DNA of 64,000 nucleotides from Posidoniimonas polymericola (lineage in GTDB: Bacteria; Planctomycetota; Planctomycetia; Pirellulales; Lacipirellulaceae): positions 1 to 64,000 of the forward strand of contig NZ_SJPO01000006.1 of the NCBI RefSeq assembly GCF_007859935.1, written 5' to 3'. Both the position numbers and the translations under genes were made by a program. Under the pieces are notes generated by a model. The model searched no databases. It was not told where the DNA came from and saw nothing but the letters and a program-made list of their open reading frames with translations. This document shows positions 57,523 through 64,000 of the stretch, piece after piece; the first letter of the stretch is position 1, and every line of letters starts with the position of its first letter.

Positions 57523-59181
57523 ATGGCACTCGTACTAACTTTTGTCGCCATCGGACTCCTGGTCGGACTATCGGTGATCGCCGGCAAACACCGGACTGTC
57601 AAGGCGATTGACGTCGCGGGCCTCAACTTTCTGACCCCGGTCGTCCGCCTCTGCTACGGCGAGGAGCCCCACAAGCAGCTTAAGGACATCGGCCGATTCA
57701 TTGTGGTGCCAGCGTTCGCCGTCTGCGTGTTTGTGGCGGCGTGGTTTGTCGTGTCCGACAAGATCCAAACCAAGAGTGGCAAGCTGCCCGACCCGCTCGA
57801 GACCTGGCAGTCCGCCAAGTCGATCCTGCAGTTCCACACCCGTGAGAACGACAAGCAGCAGGCCTACAACCTCACCGGCGAAGACCGTGAGAATAAGCTG
57901 AAGGAGGTCGAAGAGCAGCTCGCGGGTCTGCAATCTCGCGTCGACTCCGCCAACGAACTGGTAGCCGAGGCCAAGCAGTCGGCGGCCGACAGTCTAACCG
58001 AACAGATCGCCCCGCTGCAGGCTAAGTACGACGAACTGAAGCAGAAGTATGACGCGGCCAAGAAGACTCGAGAAACAGAGCTGAAAGAGCTCGCCGCAAC
58101 CGCCGCCGTCCAGGATTCCAAGACCGACTACTTAGCGGGGGTGCGGTCGCACCGGAAGCGGCTCGATACCGAAAAAGACCACCTGCGAGACCTGAAGTCC
58201 GAGATCTCGGCCCTCCGGGCGGTCAAGAATCCTGAGGTCGCCGCCGCGTTGGCCGCCCAGACAGCCGTGGCTGAGGAACGGCAGTACCTGCAGAAGATGC
58301 AGGACCAGCTCACCTCCAGCAACCGCACGACCAAGATCGAGAAGGAACAAGCGAAGCTGGCCGCCGCCGAGGCAAAACTCGACGCGGCCCCGCCCGCTGA
58401 GCTCTACCGCGCGGCCACGTCGGTCGTGCGATCGGAAGACCGTATCGAGAGCATCGCCACGTCCGAGTACGCCAAGCCGGCCACCCTGCCGTTCCAAACG
58501 GCCCGCAGCGTGCTGTGTGTGTTCTTCGGGTTCTTCCTCGGCTCCGCGATCGCCATCCCGATTGGCGTGCTGTGCGGGCTCTCCAAGACTTTCATGGCGG
58601 CCATGACGCCCTTCATCGCGGCCTTCAAGCCGGTGTCGCCGATTGTCTGGTTGCCGGTCGCGTTGATCATCGTCGGCGGGTTCATCCCCGACCCCGACAA
58701 GAACCCGCTGATCCAGTGGCTGTGGGATCTGCCGTGGCTCGGCAAGTACCAGATCAACCCCGCGTTCATCGCTTCGGCGATCACGGTCGCGCTCTGCTCT
58801 CTGTGGGCCACGATGGTCAACACCGCTTTTGGCGTGGCGTCGGTCGAGAAGGACCACATCAACGTCGCCCGCGTGCTGCGGCTCGGCTTCTGGGACCGGC
58901 TGTTTAAGATCGTGCTGCCGTCGGCCCTGCCGCTGGTGTTCGCCGGCCTGCGGATCTCGCTGGGGGTCGGCTGGATGGTGCTGATCGCCGCCGAGCTGCT
59001 GAGCTCGTCAGAGGGCATCGGCAAGTTTGTTTGGGACCAGTTCAACAACGGCGCCAGCGACTCGTTCGCGAAGATGGTCGTCGTGGTGTTTGTGGTGGGC
59101 GTGATCGGCCTGGCGCTCGACCGGATGATGATTGTCTTCCAGCGACTGGTCAGCTTCGACGGCGCCCCGACGGCGATTTAG
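57523..59181 (+). CDS. nrtB: Nitrate-type ABC permease with coiled-coil insertion
   Basis: A 552-residue inner-membrane permease, about twice the usual 280. Helices lie at residues 1-20 and 58-78. The standard KLPDPLETW element (about 87-95) is followed by an insertion of about 200 residues that is strongly helical and charged (about 120-290, [20 protein letters not shown] and similar heptads). The permease core resumes at about 325 ([35 protein letters not shown]). The EAA-type loop is [20 protein letters not shown], which contacts the ATPases. The start at 57523 (MALVLTF) puts the first helix at the N-terminus. The insertion is the odd feature; its side of the membrane is not certain. Confidence 0.85.
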   Translation: MALVLTFVAIGLLVGLSVIAGKHRTVKAIDVAGLNFLTPVVRLCYGEEPHKQLKDIGRFIVVPAFAVCVFVAAWFVVSDKIQTKSGKLPDPLETWQSAKSILQFHTRENDKQQAYNLTGEDRENKLKEVEEQLAGLQSRVDSANELVAEAKQSAADSLTEQIAPLQAKYDELKQKYDAAKKTRETELKELAATAAVQDSKTDYLAGVRSHRKRLDTEKDHLRDLKSEISALRAVKNPEVAAALAAQTAVAEERQYLQKMQDQLTSSNRTTKIEKEQAKLAAAEAKLDAAPPAELYRAATSVVRSEDRIESIATSEYAKPATLPFQTARSVLCVFFGFFLGSAIAIPIGVLCGLSKTFMAAMTPFIAAFKPVSPIVWLPVALIIVGGFIPDPDKNPLIQWLWDLPWLGKYQINPAFIASAITVALCSLWATMVNTAFGVASVEKDHINVARVLRLGFWDRLFKIVLPSALPLVFAGLRISLGVGWMVLIAAELLSSSEGIGKFVWDQFNNGASDSFAKMVVVVFVVGVIGLALDRMMIVFQRLVSFDGAPTAI

Positions 59182-59230
59182 CAACCAACGGCGGCGTTCT
59201 CGACCACCGCCAGACGGCAGGAAACCACAA

Positions 59231-60088
59231 ATGCCCTATCTAGAACTCGACAACGTGAGCTTTGGCTTTGGCCCGATGTCCAATCGCTACGAGGTCTTCG
59301 AGCAGGCGACTCTGAGCGTTGAGCAGAATGAGTTTGTCGCGGTGATTGGCTTCTCCGGCAGCGGCAAGTCGACGCTGGTCTCGCTGCTGGCCGGCCTGGA
59401 GCAGCCGGATTCCGGGGAGGTGCGTATCGGCGGCAAGCCGGTCGGCGAGCCGGGCCCCGACAAGGGCGTCGTGTTCCAGAACTACTCGCTCCTTCCTTGG
59501 CTAAGTGTCTACGGCAACATCGAGCTAGCGGTCAAGCAGGTGTTCCCCAAAATGGGCCGCGACGAACGCAAGGACTACATCCAGCATTACATCGACATGG
59601 TCAGTCTCAGCGGGAGCGAGTGGAAGCTCCCCGGAGAGCTCTCCGGCGGCATGCGGCAGCGGCTGAGCCTGGCCCGCACGCTGGCGATCAAGCCCGAGGT
59701 GCTGCTGCTAGATGAGCCGCTGTCGGCGCTCGACGCGCTCACGCGTTCGCAGCTGCAAGACGAGATCATCCGCATCTGGGAGGTCGACCGCCGCACCGTG
59801 GTGATGATCACCAATGACGTCGACGAGGCTGTGATCATGGCGGACCGGATCGTGCCGCTCACGCCGGGCCCTTCCGCGACGTTTGGGCGAGAGTTTGCGG
59901 TGGACCTCGCGCGTCCCCGCGACCGCGCAACGCTCAACTTCAACCCAGAGTTCAAGCATCTGCGCAACCAGGTCACCAACTACATGGTGTCGCTCGACCA
60001 GGAGGCTCGCCGGCTGTCGTCGACCGTAGAGCTCCCGCTCCCCGACATCCAACCGGTCCGCCCCGGCCCCCAAGTCAGCATCGCCTAA
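59231..60088 (+). CDS. nrtC: Nitrate-type ABC ATPase with substituted H-loop
   Basis: A 285-residue ABC ATPase from the ATG at 59231. Walker [11 protein letters not shown]-loop [11 protein letters not shown], signature LSGGMRQR, Walker [13 protein letters not shown] are all present. The H-loop reads MITNDVDEA: the switch histidine is Asn195 (codon AAT at 59813-59815, one base from a His codon). ATPases lacking this His are usually impaired in hydrolysis, so this one is probably the degenerate partner of the second ATPase. It lacks the C-terminal NrtA-like domain of cyanobacterial NrtC. Confidence 0.88.
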   Translation: MPYLELDNVSFGFGPMSNRYEVFEQATLSVEQNEFVAVIGFSGSGKSTLVSLLAGLEQPDSGEVRIGGKPVGEPGPDKGVVFQNYSLLPWLSVYGNIELAVKQVFPKMGRDERKDYIQHYIDMVSLSGSEWKLPGELSGGMRQRLSLARTLAIKPEVLLLDEPLSALDALTRSQLQDEIIRIWEVDRRTVVMITNDVDEAVIMADRIVPLTPGPSATFGREFAVDLARPRDRATLNFNPEFKHLRNQVTNYMVSLDQEARRLSSTVELPLPDIQPVRPGPQVSIA

Positions 60089-60114
60089 TACGCCCAATCC
60101 GCAAGGCAATTGGA

Positions 60115-61056
60115 ATGAGTCACCACGACGCCCGTTACGTTGAGATCTTCAACCTCATCAAGGCGTACCCCAACCCGTACGGCGAGGCCGTGCGCGTTGT
60201 CGACGGGTACGACCTGGTGATGCGCCGCGGCGAGTTTGTGAGCGTCATCGGTCACTCGGGCTGCGGCAAGAGCACGGTCCTCACCATGGTGGGCGGACTG
60301 AACGAGATTTCCGGCGGCAGCATCGCGGTCGAGGGCCGCGAGATCGACGGCCCCGGCCCCGACCGGGCCGTCGTGTTCCAATCGCCCTGTCTGCTTCCGT
60401 GGATGACCGCCTATGACAACGTAATGCTCGGCGTCCGCAAGGCCTACCCGCACGGGACCAAGCACCAGCGGCGGGAGATTGTCGAGTACTACCTGAACGC
60501 GGTCGGTTTAACGCACTCGAGGGACAAGTACCCCCGCGAGATGTCCGGCGGCATGCAGCAGCGGGTGGGCATCGCCCGCGCCATCGCGTTGAAGCCCCGG
60601 ATGCTGCTGCTCGACGAGCCGTTTGGGCGACTCGACTCGCTGACGCGGATGGGGCTGCAGGACGTGATCCTCGGCATCCTCGACCGCGAGCGGATCACCA
60701 CCATGATGGTAACCCACGACGTCGACGAGGCGATCTACATGTCGGACCGCGTCTGCATGATGACTAATGGCCCCAAGGCCCACGTGGGCCAGCTGCTCGA
60801 CCTGCCGTTTGAACGCCCACGCCGCCGCGAGGCGGTGCTCGAGCACCCGCTCTACTACGACCTGCGGGGGGCGTTGGTCTCGTTCCTCGAGCAGCAAGAC
60901 CACCGCCAAGAGCCTCAGGAGGCCGCCGAAGACACCTCCTCCTGGGACGACACCATGCACATGGTCGAGGCGATGGCCGCCACGCAGTACACCGTCCCAA
61001 CGCCGCACCTTGCGCTCGAGTCCTCGCCCACCCAGCTAGTCGACGCCGGCGTTTAG
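60115..61056 (+). CDS. nrtD: Nitrate-type ABC ATPase, canonical
   Basis: A 313-residue ABC ATPase with complete motifs: [44 protein letters not shown] and the H-loop [10 protein letters not shown]. It begins 26 bp after the first ATPase and would form a heterodimer with it under the NrtB permease. A C-terminal tail of about 50 residues (from [12 protein letters not shown]) is low-complexity. Function in nitrate-type import is inferred from the operon. Confidence 0.93.
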   Translation: MSHHDARYVEIFNLIKAYPNPYGEAVRVVDGYDLVMRRGEFVSVIGHSGCGKSTVLTMVGGLNEISGGSIAVEGREIDGPGPDRAVVFQSPCLLPWMTAYDNVMLGVRKAYPHGTKHQRREIVEYYLNAVGLTHSRDKYPREMSGGMQQRVGIARAIALKPRMLLLDEPFGRLDSLTRMGLQDVILGILDRERITTMMVTHDVDEAIYMSDRVCMMTNGPKAHVGQLLDLPFERPRRREAVLEHPLYYDLRGALVSFLEQQDHRQEPQEAAEDTSSWDDTMHMVEAMAATQYTVPTPHLALESSPTQLVDAGV

Positions 61057-61084
61057 GCCCAATACCCCACGCGGGAATTCAACC

Positions 61085-62020
61085 TTGGACAACATGACGC
61101 TACAACTGACGGCGAACCTCGTGCGGTGGGTCGAGGTCTGGCGCCCCACCGAAGACGGCGGCCACCTCGAGCTCGGTGGCACGACGCACGAATCAGGCGG
61201 CGAGACGCGGTGCGGCTTCCGGTACTCTCCGGGGCAGGGAGTGATCGGCCGCGCCTGGGAGTCGGGCGTCCCCGTGTTTGGCGCGGCGACCCAAGGCGAC
61301 TTCGACGGGCAGTTCCTCGAGGAAACCCCCGCGCAACTGATTGCGATCCCCACCGTTCGCGGCGGGGAGTGCCTTGGCGTCGCGCTGCTGGCCTGCGACG
61401 ACCAGGGGCAGGCCGCAGCCGAGCTGTGGCGAATTAACGAACGCAACGAGCTCGGCCTGGCCGAGAACTGGTACTCCAATCTTGATCGGTTCGGCCGCAT
61501 CAGCCAGTTGGTGAAGTTCCCACGCCGCGCGGGCCTCCCCGGCAAGGTCTGGGCCGACCGCTTCCCGCGTGTGATGGGGTCGCTTGCCACTTCGCAGGCG
61601 TTCGTCCGCGCGGCCGGGGCAAAAGCCGAAGGCCTGTCGACGGCGATCGGCATCCCGTTCATGAAGTCCGCGATGGACCTGGAAGCGGTCCTGGTATTGC
61701 TGTCGGCGTCGCGGACGCCGCTGGCAAAGGTCGTCGAGGTTTGGGCCAAGGAGCCGCAAGAGAAGTCGCTGAAGATCGTCTCGGCCGACTACGGGCCCTA
61801 CATCGATTTGGCGCCGGAAAGTCGCCGCCGCCGGCTGAAACTCGGAGACGGTGTCGCGGGGCTCGTCTACCGAGATCTGCGACCCAAACTGACGACCGAT
61901 CTGCAGGGTGTCGAGTTCCCGCGCGGCGAGGGTTTCCAGGAGTACGGCATGCAATGGGGGCTCGGCGTCCCTGTGTTCGTCGGTGACCAGTTGGTCGCCG
62001 CGGTCGCAATGTTCGGATAG
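61085..62020 (+). CDS. GAF-domain protein of the nitrate operon
   Basis: About 311 residues. A TTG at 61085 has GGGA eight bases upstream; an ATG at 61094 is the alternative. Two GAF-like domains can be placed: about 10-110 (GFRYSPGQGVIGRAWESGVP, LIAIPTVRGGECLGVAL) and about 130-305 (SQAFVRAAGAKAEGLSTAIGI, LKLGDGVAGLVYRD, GMQWGLGVPVFVGDQLVAAV). No enzymatic or DNA-binding domain is joined to them. GAF domains bind small ligands or redox cofactors, so it may sense nitrate, nitrite or redox state for the operon. It is placed between the transporter and reductase genes. Confidence 0.7.
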   Translation: MDNMTLQLTANLVRWVEVWRPTEDGGHLELGGTTHESGGETRCGFRYSPGQGVIGRAWESGVPVFGAATQGDFDGQFLEETPAQLIAIPTVRGGECLGVALLACDDQGQAAAELWRINERNELGLAENWYSNLDRFGRISQLVKFPRRAGLPGKVWADRFPRVMGSLATSQAFVRAAGAKAEGLSTAIGIPFMKSAMDLEAVLVLLSASRTPLAKVVEVWAKEPQEKSLKIVSADYGPYIDLAPESRRRRLKLGDGVAGLVYRDLRPKLTTDLQGVEFPRGEGFQEYGMQWGLGVPVFVGDQLVAAVAMFG

Positions 62021-62046
62021 GTCAAGCCGCACCGGAGAGGTATCGC

Positions 62047-63735
62047 ATGTCGGCCATCACCGACACACAACCGGATAAGATCGCTGAAAGCGGACCGCCT
62101 GCCGGCGATCTGCTGTCGGCGTTGCTGGCCGAGACCCGCGAGCTGACCGCGGTCGAGCGCTTCGCCAAGCAGCACGACGACAACGCGCTGCCCGAGCAGT
62201 CGCAGCACTACCGCGACCTCATACCGCTCACCGCGCCCACCGAAGGCCAGCAGTACGCTTTCGAGGTCGACCTCGACCAGTGCAGCGGCTGCAAGGCGTG
62301 CGTGAGCGCGTGCCACAGCCTCAACGGACTCGAGCCGTCCGAGACCTGGCGCAGCGTCGGCCAGCTGTACGGGCAGAACGGGCTGCCGGTCATCCAGCAC
62401 GTCACGACCGCGTGCCACCACTGCGTCGATCCCGGCTGCCTGAACGGCTGCCCAACCAACGCCTACGAGAAAGACCCGGTCACCGGGATCGTCCGCCACC
62501 TCGACGACCAGTGCTTTGGCTGCCAGTACTGCACGATGACCTGTCCGTACGAGGTCCCGCAGTACAGCCCCTCCAAGGGCATCGTCCGCAAGTGCGACAT
62601 GTGCCACGGGCGGCTGGCCGAGCGCGAGGCCCCCGCCTGCGTCCAGGCGTGCCCGAACCAGGCCATCAAGATCAGCATCGTCGATGTAGGGCAGACGGTC
62701 ACCCGGACCAACGCGGGCACGTTCCTGCCGGCGACTCCCCCGGCGTCGCTCACCAACCCGACAACCGTCTACCACAGCGCGAAGCCGCTGCCAGACGATC
62801 TGCAGGCGGCCGACGCCAACTTTGCCAAGCCGCAGCACGCCCACGTTCCGTTGGTGGTCATGCTGGTTCTGACGCAGTTGTCGGTCGGCGCGGTGGCATT
62901 TGGCTCCGCCGCCCGCTGGTCTGGCATGAACGCCGGCGCCGGGTTCACAATCGTGCTCGGCGTGCTAGCCGGGCTCACCGGACTCGGGCTGGCGCCGCTG
63001 CACCTGGGACGCCCGCACTTGGCGTTCCGGTCGATCCTCGGATGGCGCCACTCTTGGCTCAGCCGCGAAGCCCTGGTATTTGGCGCTTACGCACCGATGG
63101 CGATGAACGCCGCGGCTTACGTTGTCCTCCCTTACATCCAAAGCTACCTGCCGGAGTCAGCAGAGGGGCTCCTGGCTACCGTGCTGCCCGCTCCGGCGCG
63201 GCCCCTGGCCGAGGCGGCCGCAGTGCTCGCTGGGGCAGCGGGCGTGTTCTGCTCGGCAATGATCTACATCTTCACCGGTCGGGAGTTCTGGCGCGGACCG
63301 CGGACCTTTGCGAAGTTTGCGGGCGTCGCGCTGGTCCTCGGGCCCGCATTCGCGCTGGCCTGCGTCGCCTCCAACGCAGCAGCCACCCGCGAGTCGACCA
63401 GCGGCGGCGTCCTCCTCGCCGTTGTCCTGGTAGCGACGCTCACCAAGCTTACCTACGAAGCCCTGGTGTTTGCCCAGACCGAGGGATCGCTGCCGCTGAC
63501 CGCCCGACTGATGAAACGCGACTTGCTTCCGCTGACCCTCGCCCGCTTCGGCCTGGGTCTGTTTGGCGGCGTCCTGACACCGATCGTGTTGAGCATCACC
63601 GGCGTGGGCTCCTGGGGCGGCGCAGCGATGGCGGCGGTCGGGTTTGGCTGCCTGCTCCTCGGTGAACTCGCCGAGCGGGCCCTCTACTTCAGCGCGGTGA
63701 TACCGCTCAAGATGCCCGGAGGCGTCAGGTCATGA
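62047..63735 (+). CDS. Fused Fe-S/membrane-anchor electron transfer protein (DmsB-DmsC-like)
   Basis: A 562-residue fusion. Residues about 70-230 are a four-cluster ferredoxin: CSGCKACVSACHSLNG, CHHCVDPGCLNGCP, CFGCQYCTMTCPYEVPQ and CDMCHGRLAEREAPACVQAC. The C-terminal half (about 265-562) is a DmsC-type anchor with about eight helices (LTQLSVGAVAFGSAARW to GFGCLLLGELAERALYF). In DMSO-reductase relatives DmsB and DmsC are separate; here one chain would take electrons from quinol to the molybdoenzyme coded next. Its stop overlaps the next start by ATGA. Confidence 0.85.
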   Translation: MSAITDTQPDKIAESGPPAGDLLSALLAETRELTAVERFAKQHDDNALPEQSQHYRDLIPLTAPTEGQQYAFEVDLDQCSGCKACVSACHSLNGLEPSETWRSVGQLYGQNGLPVIQHVTTACHHCVDPGCLNGCPTNAYEKDPVTGIVRHLDDQCFGCQYCTMTCPYEVPQYSPSKGIVRKCDMCHGRLAEREAPACVQACPNQAIKISIVDVGQTVTRTNAGTFLPATPPASLTNPTTVYHSAKPLPDDLQAADANFAKPQHAHVPLVVMLVLTQLSVGAVAFGSAARWSGMNAGAGFTIVLGVLAGLTGLGLAPLHLGRPHLAFRSILGWRHSWLSREALVFGAYAPMAMNAAAYVVLPYIQSYLPESAEGLLATVLPAPARPLAEAAAVLAGAAGVFCSAMIYIFTGREFWRGPRTFAKFAGVALVLGPAFALACVASNAAATRESTSGGVLLAVVLVATLTKLTYEALVFAQTEGSLPLTARLMKRDLLPLTLARFGLGLFGGVLTPIVLSITGVGSWGGAAMAAVGFGCLLLGELAERALYFSAVIPLKMPGGVRS

Positions 63736-64000
63736 GCCACACGCTTACTAAAGATTCTCCGAACGATGGCAAAGCACGTGCCGGCTTGCTCGACACGGTG
63801 CTGAGCATCATCCACCAGAAGGACGGGGTGCTCACCCGCGACCTGATCCGATCGCCGGGCCGATTTGGGCTCGGTCAGGTACCCGACCGCTTGAAGCCGG
63901 ACGCCACGACCGACATGGTTTGCGGTTACTGCTCGACCGGCTGCAGCCTCCGCGTACACCTTAAAGAGGGCGAGGCAGTCAACCTGACGCCGACAACCGA
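63732..64000 (+). CDS. Molybdopterin oxidoreductase (nitrate reductase type), 5' part
   Basis: Only the first 89 codons are in the window; the frame is open to the edge. The start at 63732 overlaps the previous stop as ATGA. Near residue 64 the motif MVCGYCSTGCSLRVHL begins the N-terminal [4Fe-4S] domain of molybdopterin oxidoreductases, with three of its cysteines visible. A 60-residue N-terminal extension without a Tat signal precedes it, so the enzyme is probably cytosolic. With the nitrate-type transporter, assimilatory nitrate reductase (NasA/NarB type) is the best guess. Confidence 0.8.
   Translation, partial: MSHTLTKDSPNDGKARAGLLDTVLSIIHQKDGVLTRDLIRSPGRFGLGQVPDRLKPDATTDMVCGYCSTGCSLRVHLKEGEAVNLTPTT

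Noticed and set aside
56017-61056. Bicarbonate (Cmp) or cyanate transporter
   Set aside because: Motifs do not separate these from nitrate, but the co-transcribed molybdopterin oxidoreductase makes nitrate more likely; not fully excluded.

Overview
The window looks like a chromosomal segment of a planctomycete, most likely order Pirellulales. The signs are high GC, two DUF1559 prepilin-like proteins, secreted proteins with the planctomycete N-terminal LE.LE.R.LLAA-type signal or a dockerin/PEP-CTERM-like end, a MoxR/DUF58/VWA operon with DUF4175-like proteins, and methanofuran-type C1-cofactor genes, which planctomycetes share with methanogens and methylotrophs. This placement comes from gene content; no rRNA is present.

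Layout. 0.1-4.8 kb: a membrane-anchored HEAT-repeat protein, a small HTH protein whose 3' end is built from palindromic repeats, and a tRNA-dihydrouridine synthase. 4.85-11.3 kb (minus): a giant CotH/lamin-tail/dockerin secreted protein and an alanine/glycine:cation symporter. 11.5-16.4 kb (plus): a SufR-like regulator, then sufC, sufB, sufD and a Rieske ferredoxin for Fe-S cluster assembly. 16.4-19.3 kb: a second copy of a dispersed palindromic element, a GH43-like secreted protein, a secreted esterase (minus) and SufT. 19.3-21.9 kb: three coupled genes resembling mfnD, mfnF and mfnE of methanofuran biosynthesis.

21.9-39.6 kb (minus) is a dense gene block with many 4-nt overlaps: a cyclase-fold protein, MoxR, DUF58, a BatA-like VWA protein, a second VWA membrane protein, DUF4175-like proteins, a possible terminator and internal promoter, a Q-rich secreted protein, an NPCBM protein and three tandem HtrA-type proteins. 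Only the first HtrA copy keeps the catalytic triad. 39.7-44.1 kb is a large PQQ-propeller protein, followed by an HU-like gene with a strong terminator and tRNA-Phe. 45.6-55.1 kb (minus) holds a repeat-rich secreted protein, a DUF1559 lipoprotein, a PilM-like protein with two N-terminal zinc ribbons and two DUF1559 pilin-like proteins.

56.0-64.0 kb (plus) is a nitrate-type uptake and reduction operon: substrate-binding protein, a permease with a long coiled-coil insertion, two ATPases (the first lacking the H-loop histidine), a GAF protein, a fused DmsB-DmsC-like electron-transfer protein, and the start of a molybdopterin oxidoreductase cut by the window end.

The most unusual items are the one-active-plus-two-dead HtrA trio, the zinc-ribbon PilM module, the modified nitrate ABC transporter, the methanofuran gene trio and the repeated three-arm palindromic element. 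All functional calls come from reading motifs; no database search was run.
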